Shown here: positions 36,066-48,480 of the stretch, piece by piece | Numbering within the stretch: position 1 is the stretch's first letter | Layout: each line of letters begins with the position of its first letter | Source: Elmis aenea | Taxonomy: Eukaryota > Arthropoda > Insecta > Coleoptera > Elmidae | DNA: 64,000 nucleotides | Direction: 5' to 3' | NCBI GenBank assembly: GCA_947652605.1 | Contig: OX393581.1 | Location: 52,103,924 to 52,167,923, forward strand | The notes under the pieces: model-generated | What the model was told of the DNA's origin: nothing | The model's input: the letters and a program-made list of their open reading frames with translations, nothing else | The model's database searches: none | Translations under genes and position numbers: made by a program

Positions 36066-37012
36066 CTGTAAAATAATCGTCGTTTTAACAAAATAAATTT
36101 CATTTCATTTTTAGCTATTTATACATATAAGCACATGTGCTCGTGAATTCGACAATCAACAGAAATGTTAGGGCTGTAACGTTAAATTTAGCTACAATTA
36201 AAGTTCTTTCAACGGGCAAAATTACCAGTCCTCAAAAGGTTTTAATTCCTTGAATAAGAAAACATTGTGAAGTAATTATTTGACTATTCTTTTTACAGCA
36301 ATGTACCACATAACGAAATTTTGTTAATTTTCTTAACGTTTAAGGACGCAAGTAAAAAAAAAATTCCTCGCGTAATAGTGGCCCTCTTTTAGTGTTTCTC
36401 ATTCCCTGCACAATCGCGCACCACTGACTGTGAGCTCGATGCCATCACGAACGACCAATTTTAGGTAAATTAAAAAATAATAACGTGTTCACAGCATTTC
36501 GCAAAACCTTTGCTTTACAATTATCATCTCTTATTACTGAACGTCCATTATAAACGATCCCTCAAAGTAAAGGCAATGTCTTTAGTTGGCTTTTAAAACG
36601 TTTGTGAAATGTAGATAAATACATTTGTTTAGATCCTTTTTACTTTAACATTGCTAAAGCTTTAGCAGACCATTTTGAAAGACTTTTAAGAAATTCTCTT
36701 GCGGATTGCATTTTTAACAAAGTGTTCTATAGTATTTAAGGTTGATTCAAAGTTTTTAATTTCATGCACAAGAAATTTTGTGGAAATCGCCCGACTTTTT
36801 GCCAAACTATGCGTTTAAAAGTTGATAGAAAACACAAATTGTTCTCGCTATTACAGTCATCGATAAAGAAAAACATAATACAGAATTCAATTCAATAAAA
36901 AACCCAATAACAAGATTACCATTCACAGTTAAAAAAAAAAGATTGTTTCAAGAAAAGGAAAACTTCTACAAGAACAACTACATTTTGCAGTTTAATTTAT
37001 AGACAAAGGACC
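36066..37012. other. AT-rich stretch with no recognised gene
   Basis: Nothing convincing was seen. Confidence 0.5.
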
Positions 37013-37262
37013 TAGCAGGATAAAATAGTACCACGGCCCTTAAACTGATCTGTAAATAAGATTTTTTCATGTAGATATGATAAAATAGCATGTCTTTAGA
37101 ATATGTTTTACAGTCCTTCACTCCCGCATTTTTTGAGTACCAGAAGCAGAGAACAAAGGAGGTGGCTTAATGTATTCTAAAGACTTTATTTTATAATATA
37201 TGTAGGAAAATATTATTTACAGGTTAGCTTAAGGGCCGCTAGCACTATTTAATCATTGTAGG
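37013..37262. mobile_element. MITE with ~95-bp inverted arms, 250 bp
   Basis: The left arm CCTAGCAGGATAAAATAGTA, CGGCCCTTAA, CTGTAAATAA..ATTTT, then GTCTTTAGAATA faces the right arm, whose complement reads CCTACAATGATTAAATAGTG, CGGCCCTTAAG, CTGTAAATAATATTTT, then GTCTTTAGAATA. It is non-coding. No target duplication was recognised, and its ends differ from the CAGGGTG-type elements. Confidence 0.7.
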
Positions 37263-37435
37263 CCCGTTGAAAGTGTGGGAGAGATGCAAATACATTTTTC
37301 TTTGCCAAAAAGTTACATGTGGCCAATATAAATAATTCTACAAAGCCTTAAATCTAAATAAAGTTTTCATCAAACTGATTTATAAGACGTGCTGTGCAAT
37401 AATAATGTTTTAATAATACAAAAAGCATTCCATTT

Positions 37436-37620
37436 TGCTAGAAAGTGAAAAAGGAGCTAACAGACAGAAGGCGAAGGAGATTGTTAGGGTCTGTGACAGA
37501 ACATCTTAATCAATGTCAGGTCCAAGAATGGAAGAAGCTTTTAAAGGACAAAAGGAAGTGGAAAAGAGCTATTAAAGCCTTGGGCCTATAAGGCCCGGAG
37601 TGCTATTTTATACATAAAGC
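37436..37620 (+). pseudogene. LINE 3' end fragment
   Basis: The frame reads KVKKELTDRRRRRLLGSVTE, then QEWKKLLKDKRKWKRAIKAL and GL, a stop, then GPECYFIHK. The basic Trp/Lys-rich tail (WKKL..DRxxWKxxxKAL) is a usual LINE C-terminus. It is only about 180 bp long and differs from family C. Confidence 0.55.
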
Positions 37621-37769
37621 AACAAAATAAACCGAAAAACAGCTTTAAAAATAAATATAGCATACATATCTACAAGATCTAAAAGTTGTACCATAAGAAA
37701 AAAGCCATTGCAAAGCCAAAATTAAATACAAAATAACGCACCAAGACGAGTAAGCGATTTTAGATTACT

Positions 37770-38330
37770 CCACGACTTTCTTCTTCTCTGTGTTGATATC
37801 CACTCCAACATTTTCTTCAGCCAACTGTCGTCCTCCATCTGACAGACGCATCCGTACAGAGATATTGGATCCGCCGTGTTAGCTTTCACTGTTTTAATTC
37901 CAGTGCGTTACATATCTCCTTCGTATACCTCTCGCGGTCTTGTAAAGTGCTACTACAAAATCTTTGCTAGAAAACCACTTCCATCCCTAATTTCGCCGTA
38001 TATTAGTATTCCAAGTTTCTTGCGAAGAATTGCTATGCTCATAATTGTGGTCTCGTAGATTTTATTATGGTTTCTTGCTTTACTGGAGACCTCCACAAAA
38101 CGAAATGTAATTGTCTTGTAAAGTAATTTCTTTGTTCTACAAGATTTTTGATCTTCACCGCATCCTTGGTGACTGTAGCGTCTAGATTGTTTAACTCTCT
38201 ACTCCCTTTACTTCTTCCTCCATCTAGATATAAATCGATGGATGGGTCCTACGATAACATACTCACTTTTCAGAGTATTTTTCGTTATGTCCCAATTTCG
38301 ATAACCTTCGTCTAATTTAAATACTTAAAA
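37770..38330 (-). pseudogene. LINE C-terminal fragment
   Basis: On the minus strand, broken frames give SMDGGRSKGSRELNNLD-like and LYGCVCQMEDDSWLKKMLEW followed by STQRRRKSWSN. This fits the LINE pattern ...RMEDDRWPKKxLEW...RRRRGRPRxSW. Several stops are present. Orientation is opposite to the fragment just upstream. Confidence 0.5.
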
Positions 38331-39084
38331 GTCGAATCCACTCATAAGGTGTATCAAAATAAAACAATATACAGAAGTGAAAATGATTTATTTTGATATT
38401 ATCATCACCGCAATAGATAAAGTAAAGCTTTAAACTCTATTATAATATTGCACCAAGAAAAATGCTATAGCCTATGACAAATTCAATAACTTTAATACAT
38501 TAAGACGATTTTTAAATTACCGATCACGAATTTTGTGAGCATACTATTGACTACGTCTAACGAACTAAAGTTATTTACAATAGTTCTAAACAAGTTCGTA
38601 AAATGAGTGTGTAGCGAACAAAGTCATTTCCGTCTTCTCAAAGTAAAAAAAACCCATATTTTATCAAAATACCTATCCAATACATTTTTTGGAGAGCTGT
38701 ACATTAGACCTAAATTAACGTAATTATTGTAACGATAAAACTAAGAGTCGCAGACTAACATAAAACGCACATATATAAGTACAGTAAAAAATATACTTAA
38801 GTAAATTAGACTAATATTACATGTATATATATATAAGGATATCTTATATCTAAAATCCTAGGAAAATGCTTCGCTACCAATTTGCGAATCTATGAGAGAA
38901 TAAACAAATAGAGAGGCATCTACGGTATATGATTGCAATGTTAAGTTGTGTAGGGCACTTCAGAAATTTATCAAATACGGCTAAATTCTACGTAATATCA
39001 ATGTGTAAAAACAGTCACATTTTAAAACTAACCAATGTATCACTTCATCCCAAAAACTATTTCGTTAGAGGTCAATAACGAAAA
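38331..39084. other. AT-rich stretch with no recognised gene
   Basis: Nothing convincing was seen. Confidence 0.5.
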
Positions 39085-39660
39085 AAAAATTGGAAATATT
39101 CGTCAAGGCAATGGATTTATGAAAAGAAGCATAAAAATTGTCGTTGAGTACTTATATCTTGGTGCAACCTTAACTTCAGATGGAATGGACACCGAATATC
39201 TTTAAATAAACTAGGAAAATGACAATTAAACCCGGTTTATGGAGCAAGAGTATTTCCTTAAACACCAAAACCCATAATTAAATCTTTTGTACAAAGCTGA
39301 CATAAAAGGAGCCGAAGTCTGGACCATGTCTAAATATTTAAATCGGAGAGCAAGGGCAACAGGAAGAACCTTTGGAGAAATTTTTGTAATTGACGATAAT
39401 GGATCATGTGAGAAACTAAGACATACGAAAAAGAATAAACACAGGAAATAACCTGATTGATTTATTCAAAGCAGACAAATTGATTTGGTATGGTCTTGTA
39501 ACAAGAACGTTTGCACATGGAACTCCACAAAAAATAAAGTTGTAGATCGAATTTAGAAAAAAGATCCAAAGGAAGATCGACAGATGGGGTGGAAATAGCA
39601 ATGGAAAAAAAACTTGCAAAACTGAACCTATGTTTGATATTTCGTTAACTGTTAACTGAG
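39085..39660 (+). pseudogene. LINE reverse-transcriptase tail fragment (family D)
   Basis: Readable pieces in three frames: VEYLYLGATLTSDGMDTE (the xYLGxxL step after the palm), GAEVWTMSKYLNRRARATGR, then ADKLIWYGLVTRTFAHG (the LxWYGHxxRM step). The middle is eroded, with frame changes between every piece. The catalytic region is absent. Confidence 0.65.
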
Positions 39661-39968
39661 GTTTTAGCATACCGTTCTTTTATAGGTGTACGATAAACCA
39701 CAATGCAATTTTGGAAATATAATACACTTTTTTAGCTTGAATTCACAAGATTCAAGTTAAATTTGGTATTAGTTGGGTGCAAATTTTGTTCGAGTTTAAT
39801 ACTGGGTTTATTTTTAGATCAACCATCCATTTTTTCAGCTATTCGGCCAATAAATATGCAAAATAGAATTGTTGCTTACAATTTAAGCATAAAATTCGAT
39901 TTTTAAATAGTTTTTGGGCAAAATTAAAGTTTAGAATTTTTGTGAAGGTCGCTCAAACATTAAACTTA

Positions 39969-40218
39969 TACAGGGTGACATTAATCTACATGTGTTGTAG
40001 GGGTTGAGTTTAACATAGGTGGCTATGGAATTATTTACTGTTGAAAAAATCGTCGGTTTTTTCAAAATATTTAAAAAAGTTGAAGGTGTAGGTCAAATGT
40101 CAAAATGGCATTAAATTCGTTTTGAAATGTTGCCCAACTTTGCTAGTTTAACCGACTCTGTAACTCTTATAATAGCAAAGTTAACCAAGCAACACATGTG
40201 GGTTATTGTCACCCTGTA
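39969..40218. mobile_element. Inverted-repeat element (MITE), 250 bp
   Basis: It begins TACAGGGTGACATTAATCTA, then CATGTGTTG, and ends with CAACACATGTGGGTTATTGT followed by CACCCTGTA. Near the right end it carries GTTTAACCGACTCTGTAACT followed by CTTATAATAGC, the complement of the module in the 41456-42720 element. TA pairs sit at both ends. It is non-coding. Confidence 0.8.
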
Positions 40219-41455
40219 TATTTCTGTAAAAATCTATGTTAATTCAAGGATATTATTTAAATTGCATTAAAGTTTTATGCTCATTAAAGTTTGCCTGCGC
40301 ACACAATGGCTCATTACACGAAAGAATGTTACCACATGTACATTTTATAATGCAAACTTTATGAAGATAATAGTTGTTCCTGGCAAAATAAGAAGAAACT
40401 TTGTAACGATGTGATTATTTCTGCAACATTGAATCAGCAGTGTATGGAAAATTTTCATATCGAGTGCTGCATAGAAAATTCCAAGCCAATTTTGACCAGT
40501 TCAATATTGGCTTCCCTAATTGTTTTACAATTTTTCTTTGGTTAACTTTAAAATGTGACATATTTCATTAAATTACAATGAAGATGTCATATAATATTGC
40601 CTGTTGTTAGAATACGTTTGTAAATTTGAATTTAAAATTCGACTACTCACAGTAAACGTACATTCACAATGTATATTTACCACCCTTTTTCCAAAACAAA
40701 TTGGTCCAATTACAACTAACAGTACAGTCCTTGTGAATGCTGTTGTAAAAAATAATTCTATCCTTTAATCTCTTAATCGACAATTAAAAAATTGATTAAT
40801 ATTGCACTTTGATGAAAACAATAGTGTAATATGTTGTGAAAACAATAACTATTAATTGAAATAACGAAAATCATTACTGAAGGAAGATGTGAAATTTTAG
40901 AACGCACAAATTATTCTATGCAATGGTCCGAGTTTTTTTTAATTAATTTGCTACTTTAACATGCAAACTGAAATTTTTGGTACATGGAAGACATTAGCCT
41001 TAGCTCCTAAGCATACATACGAAGAATTTTAAAAAAGAAATTATTAGTCGGTTCGTCTGTCCGTTCGTCCTAGTAAATTTTTTTAAAGAAACGTTGGAAC
41101 CTACAAGATTATTGACAATTCTGATTAATTTTCGTTTCTGAATCTACACCTAAACTTGCGGAACAAATTTAACCCATACAAAAAATTTTACTAGTTCGGC
41201 AAAATCAAAACTATCTTAGGATACTGAAGTACAAACTTAAACAAATCAATCATTGGATTTAATTATTAATATTTTAAATACGTGGCGAAATATTACAATA
41301 AACCCTTGTATTGTGAACCTACATAATTGCTGAGCTAAGCAGTCATCCGGAATTCGCCAGAATTATGTTTAATTAGCTTCTGGACTTGGTTAAGATAAGC
41401 TATGGGTGGACCAGTGCAATATACGACTTTAAATGTCCAATATTTATTAATTATA
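40219..41455. other. AT-rich stretch with no recognised gene
   Basis: Nothing convincing was seen. Confidence 0.5.
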
Positions 41456-42720
41456 TACAGGGTGTCTCAAATTCGAGTAAATGCATGGGGATCTCGCTTA
41501 TCGTAAGAGCTACGAGGTCGGTTAAACTGTGGCAAAGTTGCGAAATTAGATGCTCATCAAATATCTGCAAAGAAAATTTTCATAGCTGTCTTAGTTCAAA
41601 AGTTATTCAAGAAGAACTGAAAAAATTGATTTTCGTTTTTTTGGTCCCATTTCCTACTTTTTTAAGATATCGACTATCTGGAAGCACTTCTCCATGGCAA
41701 CTTCTTATTTTGTCCAATTTTTGAATCAAATGATCTTATACAAAAAAATAAAAAACAGAACAATTTTTTGTTCATTTGTTGTTTCGTTAAAACTGGCACT
41801 TTGACATTAATAATGATCGTGATTAATTGTATAATTTGCAACCAGCTGGAAATTCTTTGTTCGCAATTTTTATTTTCTTTATGTTCTGGTAGTACTTTTT
41901 TAATTAATTAATTTATTCGTTATCCCTTCGTGTATTGCGGAGTAATTTTAAAATAATTTTCGTCAATTATGGAAAATAAAAGGTGTTACAAATATGACTT
42001 TGTAATGGATTTTAATGAAGTATTGAATAAACTGTTGTACATTAAAAAGCAAGCCATTGGAAAACATTTTTTTTTGTACATGACCTTTCTCGAAATCCTT
42101 AAAAAGTGTTGATTGTCTATTTAATAAAAAAAAGCAGCAATTCAAAGAATTTCTAGCTGGTGCAAATTATACAATAATTCACGTTCATATTAATGTCAAA
42201 GTGACAGTTTAAGCGAAACAACAAATGAACAAAAAATGGTTTTGTTTCATATTTTAATTTTTTTGTATAGGTAAGATCTTTTGATTCAAAAATTGGACAA
42301 AACGAGTTTTTCTCAAATTTTTGTGGAATCATTTTAGGTATTAAGTGGCATATATCATTAAAATCCGAAGAGAAAATGATATCCGACTATGAGATTAAAT
42401 GTTTTTAGACGTATTTAAAAAAATGAAGTTGATGATGTTCCTGAAGAGACGAAACGTTGTTGAAAATTTTATGTTATCTTAAAATATAAAGCGTAAGAAC
42501 ATGCCATGAAGAAGTGCTTCCAGATTGTCGATATTTTAAAAAATGTAGGAAATGGGGCAAAAAAGTTTGTCTTGAATAACTTTTGAATAGGTATGGAAAT
42601 TTTCTTTGCAGATATTTAATGGGCATATAATTTCGCAACTTTGTCCTTATTTAACCGATCTCGTAGCTCTTAGGATAAGCGAGATCTCCATGCATTTACT
42701 CGAGTTTGGGACACCCTGTA
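41456..42720. mobile_element. Large foldback element, 1265 bp, with one interrupted arm
   Basis: The ends are TACAGGGTGTCTCAAATTCG and, as complement, TACAGGGTGTCCCAAACTCG. The arms match nearly to the middle through ATGCATGGGGATCTCGCTTA, AAGAGCTACGAGGTCGGTTA, AAGTTGCGAAATTA, TATCTGCAAAGAAAATTT, TTGTTCATTTGTTGTTTCG and CACTTTGACATTAAT. The right arm holds about 200 extra bases (about 42304-42505) missing from the left, so something inserted into, or was lost from, one arm. Frames of 60-112 codons here only mirror the arms. Confidence 0.85.
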
Positions 42721-42854
42721 TGTCTGAGGGAATGTAAATATGAAACGTATGTAATAATATCTATTAAATATGTTTCATGTTTATTTTAAAGAACTAGAAC
42801 AAATAAAAAACATAAATAGGATTTATAATCGTTCATTTCATCGGCCCACTTTAT

Positions 42855-42886
42855 GTGTACGCGCGCGCGCGCGCGCTTGTGTGTGA
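42855..42886. repeat. (CG)n then (TG)n microsatellite
   Basis: An uninterrupted CGCGCG run of about 17 bases follows GTGTA and leads into TTGTGTGTG. It is unusual in such AT-rich surroundings and could adopt left-handed DNA. Confidence 0.8.
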
Positions 42887-43189
42887 ATGAGATATTAAAA
42901 TGTAAGTTATTTAATATGTGGGTAATAACTACCCCTATAAATTTCTTTGTATTACAATGTAATCAAGTGCCAAAATTGTTATTGTTGTTTAAATAATAAG
43001 TTGTTTTAAACAAGTCTGTCATGTTTTTTACCAAGTTAAACATTCAACATAGGTAAGCTTTTAATAACATAACATTTTTGGTGGAGGCGCCGGGTAAGTT
43101 CAAATAATTTAAATAAAAAATTAATAGCATGACCACTGCATTTTGGTAGTAAAGATCTTGTTTTTAAATTTATAAATTCTTGATAATAT

Positions 43190-43583
43190 ACAAGGCGACA
43201 ATAATTTACTAAGTACATAGGTAGCTTTGTTATGACAAGAGACAGGGGTTCGATTAATTTAACAAAGTTGGGTATAGGTACAAAAGAAATTAAACGAAGC
43301 TTAAAAAATTGGTTACAATGGCTTAACAAAAGGCAAAAAATAAATAAAAACGGTATTTTTCAAACACAACTTTAATCTGTCGTAATTTAAAAAAGAAATG
43401 CGTTTAAAAAGTTGCCATTTTTAGATTTTTCAGATTTTTCAGAATGTTGGTAACATCGGTCAAATTTTTAAGCGCCATCCAATTTCTTTGTTAGCCCTGC
43501 CCAACTCTGCGTATTAATCTGAATCTCTCACAATAAAAGAGTTACCAAAGTAACTCGATAGATTATTGCTTGCGTCCCTGTTA
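43190..43583. mobile_element. Degenerate inverted-repeat element
   Basis: The left part ACAAGGCGACAATAATTTAC, then TAGCTTTGTTATGACAAGAG and GGGGTTCGATTAATTTAACA, is answered at the right by the complement of TTGCTTGCGTCCCTGTTAAT and AATAAAAGAGTTACCAAAGT. The inner motif is a weak copy of the shared GCTTAT/TAAGAG/GGTTAA module. Upstream, at 43076-43095, TTGGTGGAGGCGCCGGG resembles the inner motif of the piggyBac-like element near 49.0 kb. Confidence 0.5.
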
Positions 43584-45142
43584 ATTTATTGAATCATTCG
43601 GGCGTTCCTTTATCACATTCTTCAGACAGTATTTAATTGATAAGTAAGATGAATGAAGACCGTGTGTGTAGGTATTTCGTGTTAAAAGTAAAGCTGTTAA
43701 CTTATTCTTCATTGTTTCGTCAAACACTATCTTAAAGCAATAATAGCATCTTATTTAATTATTCATTTAAAGAATTATTGATGGCGAACATGTGAAATGA
43801 GGAAGTATTACCATTTCTCTTGAAGAGTAGCAAATTTGTCGCGAAACATTCCCACTCGATACAAAAAAATCAAACGAACAAAAATATTTGAAACGTTTCG
43901 CTACGCAAGTGCAATATTTTCCGGACTTTTTAACAAGAATTGGTCCGTGTATTTGTGTGTTATTTAATTCGGCTCAAGTGAATAAAAGACAGTGCGGATC
44001 ACAGTCAAGAGGCACTCCGTATTCAACACAGGATAGAATCTATATCTTTCCGTATCTTCTAAAACAGACCTTATAAGACGAACAATACAGTAATTGGTGT
44101 CTATTAATGACGATGGTGTGTTATCATGTGTAGTATATGATCAAATTTTCAAATTTTTAAGTAGTCTTGCCAGCGATAATTCGTTGAGTTTTTTTGCGAT
44201 GTCTAATTACATTCGGGCTCAATATTCGCAGTGGCAAAAAAGACTTAACAAGCCAAGAAAAGTATGGGTGTCAATGAGAAAGTGCCAATTTCAGATATGT
44301 AGGGTTGCTTCTAAGAACTCTTCAACCTTGCATCTCCTTTATTTTTTTTTGTAATAGACGTCAAAGCTCTCTTAAAGTAAAGGAGGTTCAGGGTTTGGTA
44401 GTTTTTATTCAGACACCTTGTATGTCGAGGAGAGCTCATAGAAGGAGGTTGTAGCCGGCATGTTTTTTTGTATTAATAAAAGCACTGTGCGATACAGAAA
44501 GAAGCAAGAAATTGAGATCAGACAGGCAGTGAAAATATCTAAGGCTTTGTGGGCAAGAAGATTTTCGCGGCTTGTCTTTATCATATTCTTCGCGAATATG
44601 GAAACCCGAGTGTTTAAAATTTAGGTTCTTCCATCTTAAATACTCGCTTTCAAAGGTTGAGCTCTCATTTTATAAGATACGGAACATATAAAATGATTAT
44701 TCGTTGCTAGAGAAGTTAACAAATAATTTAGCAACAGTGCACCAGTGTTAGTTTAAGACTTACACACTAATAATCTAAACTACCTAATCACATCTAAGAA
44801 AAAACTGTTTAAATTTTGGACCCTACTTCCAAAAAGCATTCCGATATTTTAGAACTATCCTTAATCTTACGTCTCTATTAAATATGTATAATATTGTATA
44901 ATAGATATATGTTTGAAGGTTCGCGAAAGTTTGTACAAAAAACTCGTTGCGAGTTAGAAAAAATTTTTTCATGGAGTGTCTGTACTTGAAAGATCACAAC
45001 ATTTATCAAACAATTTTAATATCAATTCGAAGCGGTCGGAAGTACAGAAACTCCATGCAGCTTATGTCAACTATTATAATCTATAATAGGCACTACCTAT
45101 GTATATATGAGATAGAATAATGTTGCTATCTTACAAATTTGG
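43584..45142. other. AT-rich stretch; one hairpin
   Basis: CATGGAGTGTCTGTACTT near 44971 and its complement near 45057 (AAGTACAGAAACTCCATG) form a hairpin with ~50 bases between. Frames of 62-86 codons near 43.9-44.35 kb show no motif. Confidence 0.45.
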
Positions 45143-46192
45143 GGATGCAGCGGTATTCGGCCGATAATAACATGTACATTTGGTCAAACATTCGCTTATC
45201 CGATCGGATCAATCGGTAATAAGCTGGTGTGGCCACCAAATGAATTTCGCCATACATCGTGTGAGTAGAAAGTTAAAATCTTGCTTCGGGCATTCTAATT
45301 TAGTTCCTTTTTCTAAATGGCGTTAATAATGTCTGTCAAAATGACGTTCCATGCGAGTGTTTAGAGCGTAGAAACAAGCCAAGCATCCACAACAAATATG
45401 CAAAAATTTATAACTAATCTTTTAATAAAAATCGAGAACTAAAAAAAAGGCCATATTATGTAAAATATTATTGTATAACATAAAAATTTAAAACAAATGG
45501 TTGAAGCCCGTTTTGAGAAAAATTAAATTGATATTTATTATGCCATTTAAAATAAAACAGAAAAATCTTATAGGATCTATTATAGATAGAAGACACCAAT
45601 AAAGACTACATTCCTGCAAAACAAAATATTTTTAGCGATTTAATAACGGTAGTGTAAAATAATTTGGTACTTTTGTTGACAATACTCTTATAGTGCCTTC
45701 TGAACAATCAAACTTTTTATATAATACACAGGGTGTTTGTTTTTGTCGTTAGGCTGTATTTTTTTTTAACATATTCGTGTAGATAGTTGATTTGTCTCTA
45801 AAATATAATAGGAGTGTAGGTACTATGTCTAAAACTAATATTTTTCGAGTTATTGTCGTTTTAATGATAATTTATAGGTAAACATACAAAGTTTTTCTTA
45901 CCAAATGAATGAGCGTATAATTAAAAGTTTGTTAAAGTTTTTTAATGAAAACAAATCTATTACAATAATTTTCATTATATATTTTAAAAAAAACTTCAAT
46001 TTAACCCTCTATTACTGCTCTAAACAAAATTATACTAGGTGTTTGTGAACGTAGCATGAGCTTTTACGCGAAAAATATTTCATTGCATTTTTTAAATAGA
46101 TAGCAGTCGGTATTAGTTTTACATAATCCGATTGGATAAACCACTATTTAATTATCCGATAGGCCGATTTTTTTATGCTGCACCCCCGCTAT
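45143..46192. mobile_element. Possible ~1.05 kb inverted-repeat element
   Basis: GGGGATGCAGCGGTATTCGG followed by CCGATAATA at the left is answered near 46192 by the complement, GGGGGTGCAGCATAAA, then ATCGGCCTATCGGATAAT. Both ends continue with a second CCGAT(C/T)GGAT step. An isolated ACACAGGGTGTTTG at 45728 suggests another element nested inside. It has no coding region and no target duplication was seen. Confidence 0.4.
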
Positions 46193-47263
46193 AAACAATA
46201 CTATGATAGTGTGCGCCAAAATACCATGACATGTTTTATATTGACTTTTGTACATTGATTAACTAACGTATATCAATAAATTTTATATTTATATTAAATT
46301 GGTTTATAAGTAACCTACCTATGAGAGTTCGATTAGATTCGGATATGATTTTACACATATGTGAAATATACAGATATATACACAAAATATGTGCTTTACA
46401 TTGATACGAGAAAAATATAAAAATCTTTGCACACGTTGAAAATTTGTTTAAAGTTTATTTTACAGAATATATGTTTGTTTTAATTCGTGATACATTTTAG
46501 TGAGGGAGCAAAAATGCCACAACTTATTGATACAATAGGTTAAAGTCGTGGCAGACAATTTTTTTATGCAAACTGCTACATCTAGAGGTATTAAAACAGG
46601 CAAAAAGTTGTTTAATAAAGGCATGATTTGAGTATAATGGTGTGCCAGTGTTCATAAAACCAGCCACAATGGGGCCATACATGCAGTTAAATTATCTCAG
46701 CCCGGTTGCACAGAGTTGAATCACATTTAACTGATTCTTATGTATCTGTAACTCTTGGTGTTTGAAGACTTCGATAAGCTTTGTGCAAACGGAATCTAAC
46801 GTGTTTTAAAAATTCGCTAGTTTTTTGACCTAACAGTCACAGTTTAACTCTTTAGATTATTGGTAATAGACCGAAGTAATTTTAAAAAGAGCTAATAAGG
46901 CACTAAGCTGCACAAAAATAACCGAATCGATAAGTAGCAGTGTTCAAATTTAAATTCCTCAGGCTGCGAAGAGAATTGTATCAGTTTTGGTGTTACAACA
47001 CAATTTTTAACACACAATTTTGAAGTCTCATCGACAAATTCTGCAAGTAATAAAGTTTCAAGCCAAAATTTTTGGTCTGAACTGTCACACCACTATTCTC
47101 AAAGGGCGAAATAAGTTTTTCTGTTTTGGAAACATTGGTCCGTAACAAGCACGCTACTTTTTGGTCCAAAATTATTAAATTGTCTGATATCAGCGTTGCA
47201 TATTTTTTAATTTAAGTATTAACAAACAAAAATCGATAAACCCATGTTCAAAATACTTTATTT
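46193..47263. other. AT-rich stretch; one small inverted repeat
   Basis: Near 46697-46797, CCCGGTTGCACAGAG faces CTTTGTGCAAACGG, with TAACTGATTCTTATGTATCT between them. This resembles a ~100-bp MITE. No gene was seen. Confidence 0.4.
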
Positions 47264-47636
47264 TACAGTGTGTCCAAAATTCGAGTACCTACCAAATTAT
47301 GTTTGGTTTAACGGCAAACTAGATTAAAAGGGTGTTTTATTAACTTTTTGTTTGGTTTATTTACCCAATATCACAGTAAATAAATACACCATACATGATT
47401 TGCAAGAAGTTTTTCCTGAAAGACCTTTTTCCATTAACAGTTTAAAAAAATATATCTCAAGAGATTATGTTTTAACCAATTTCGGCTATATTAAAAATTA
47501 GTTTGCCGAGGGACAAAAATAAACCAACAGGATCATTAAATTGCTTTGCATAACAGAAAACTTTGATGCCATTTAATTCATCTTGTTACTATTAAGGAGT
47601 TACCAAAGGTGATCCTCAAATTACGGACACGCTGTA
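47264..47636. mobile_element. Inverted-repeat element (MITE), ~373 bp
   Basis: The left end TACAGTGTGTCCAAAATTCG followed by AGTACCTACC is answered by the complement of CAAATTACGGACACGCTGTA. Near the right end GGAGTTACCAAAGGTGAT is part of a shared-type inner motif. The left end is close to that of the 12298-13048 element (TACAGTGTGTCCAAAA). It is non-coding. Confidence 0.6.
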
Positions 47637-48004
47637 GTCTTGAATTAGTTTCATTGTCTTTTTTGCTGAAGTGATTCGTTTTTATCATATTTATAACATA
47701 ACACAGCATTCAACAACACATACACGTGTTCTCAAAATTCTTTCTTACTTATTTTACAATTAGATATGTCGTTAATATTATTTTTATTGCTAGAAGTTGT
47801 TATACTTGGTTTAAACTTAAAAAAGAACTAAAAAGTACTTACTACTTGAGAGTAAAATCAAATATCTCGAACGACTTGGAATGCACAGAAACTTAACAAC
47901 TAAAAACGATGTCGGATAATTGTCAACTGTGGTCGAAATCACTTAAAGTAACTGAAAGACCTGTACACTTGTTGTCCAGCTGTGAGTTAAACTGTAAATC
48001 ACTT
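47637..48004 (-). other. 3' flank of the KCNQ gene
   Basis: AT-rich sequence after the KCNQ stop. Several TTTATT runs (AATAAA on the minus strand), for example near 47781, could serve as poly(A) signals. I cannot choose among them. Confidence 0.35.
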
Positions 48005-48106
48005 TCACACATCGTCTTCACATGTCCTTATAACGATTTCTTGTTTTTGTGCAAGAGCATTGAGTACGTAATTTAGGGAATCCAGCTTCTTGTCCATTTG
48101 GCCAAG
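48005..48106 (-). CDS. KCNQ: KCNQ potassium channel, last coding exon
   Basis: After the acceptor (CATCTACAG) the minus strand reads LGQMDKKLDSLNYVLNALAQ then KQEIVIRTCEDDV and a TGA stop at 48005-48007, 33 codons in phase 0. In KCNQ channels this is helix D, the second coiled coil that decides which subunits can form tetramers. Heptad-type Leu, Met and Val positions are visible. The preceding exon ends GARLYRVEQQ, matching KCNQ1-type 'GARLNRVEDKV.QLDQRL' when the two are joined. The tail after the coiled coil is only about a dozen residues, shorter than the long tails of vertebrate KCNQ1 or KCNQ2. An alternative longer last exon elsewhere cannot be excluded. Confidence 0.85.
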   Translation of the reverse strand, partial: LGQMDKKLDSLNYVLNALAQKQEIVIRTCEDDV

Positions 48107-48480
48107 CTGTAGATGAAACAGAAAAAAAAATTAAAATGAAGGGAGATCATTTTAAGTTCTGAAGAACCAGCAAGTAATTTCTTACACACATGGAATGAAA
48201 TTTTTGTGCTTTTTATCTGACCATTTTTATTAAGGGTTAAAAATTAAAAGGAAAATATTACTATCGAAAATAAGACACCCTGTACAATGCTTTATAAGCA
48301 ACGACATCTTTTATTAACTGAATTTAAAACAGAACTTTTAAAAAACTAACTCTTCAAGTGACAGATAACACTCGCCTGCGAGTGTCTGAAAACCCCTTCA
48401 TGTACCATTAAACAATAAAAATGTATCGATTGTTATAAAAGTGGTCTGTAAAACCACTTGTCTCTCAAGGGAGCACTTAC
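48107..48480 (-). other. KCNQ intron
   Basis: Short intron of 374 bp. It contains GACACCCTGTACAATG near 48276, a lone end of the CAGGGTGTC-type elements. Confidence 0.6.

Noticed and set aside
42430..42470. CCTGAAGAGACGAAACG as a hammerhead ribozyme
   Set aside because: CUGANGA and GAAA occur but leave no room for a proper stem II, so it is kept only as a remark on the extra arm segment.
43888..44354. Two plus-strand frames as exons
   Set aside because: No acceptor or donor pairs frame them and no motif is seen.
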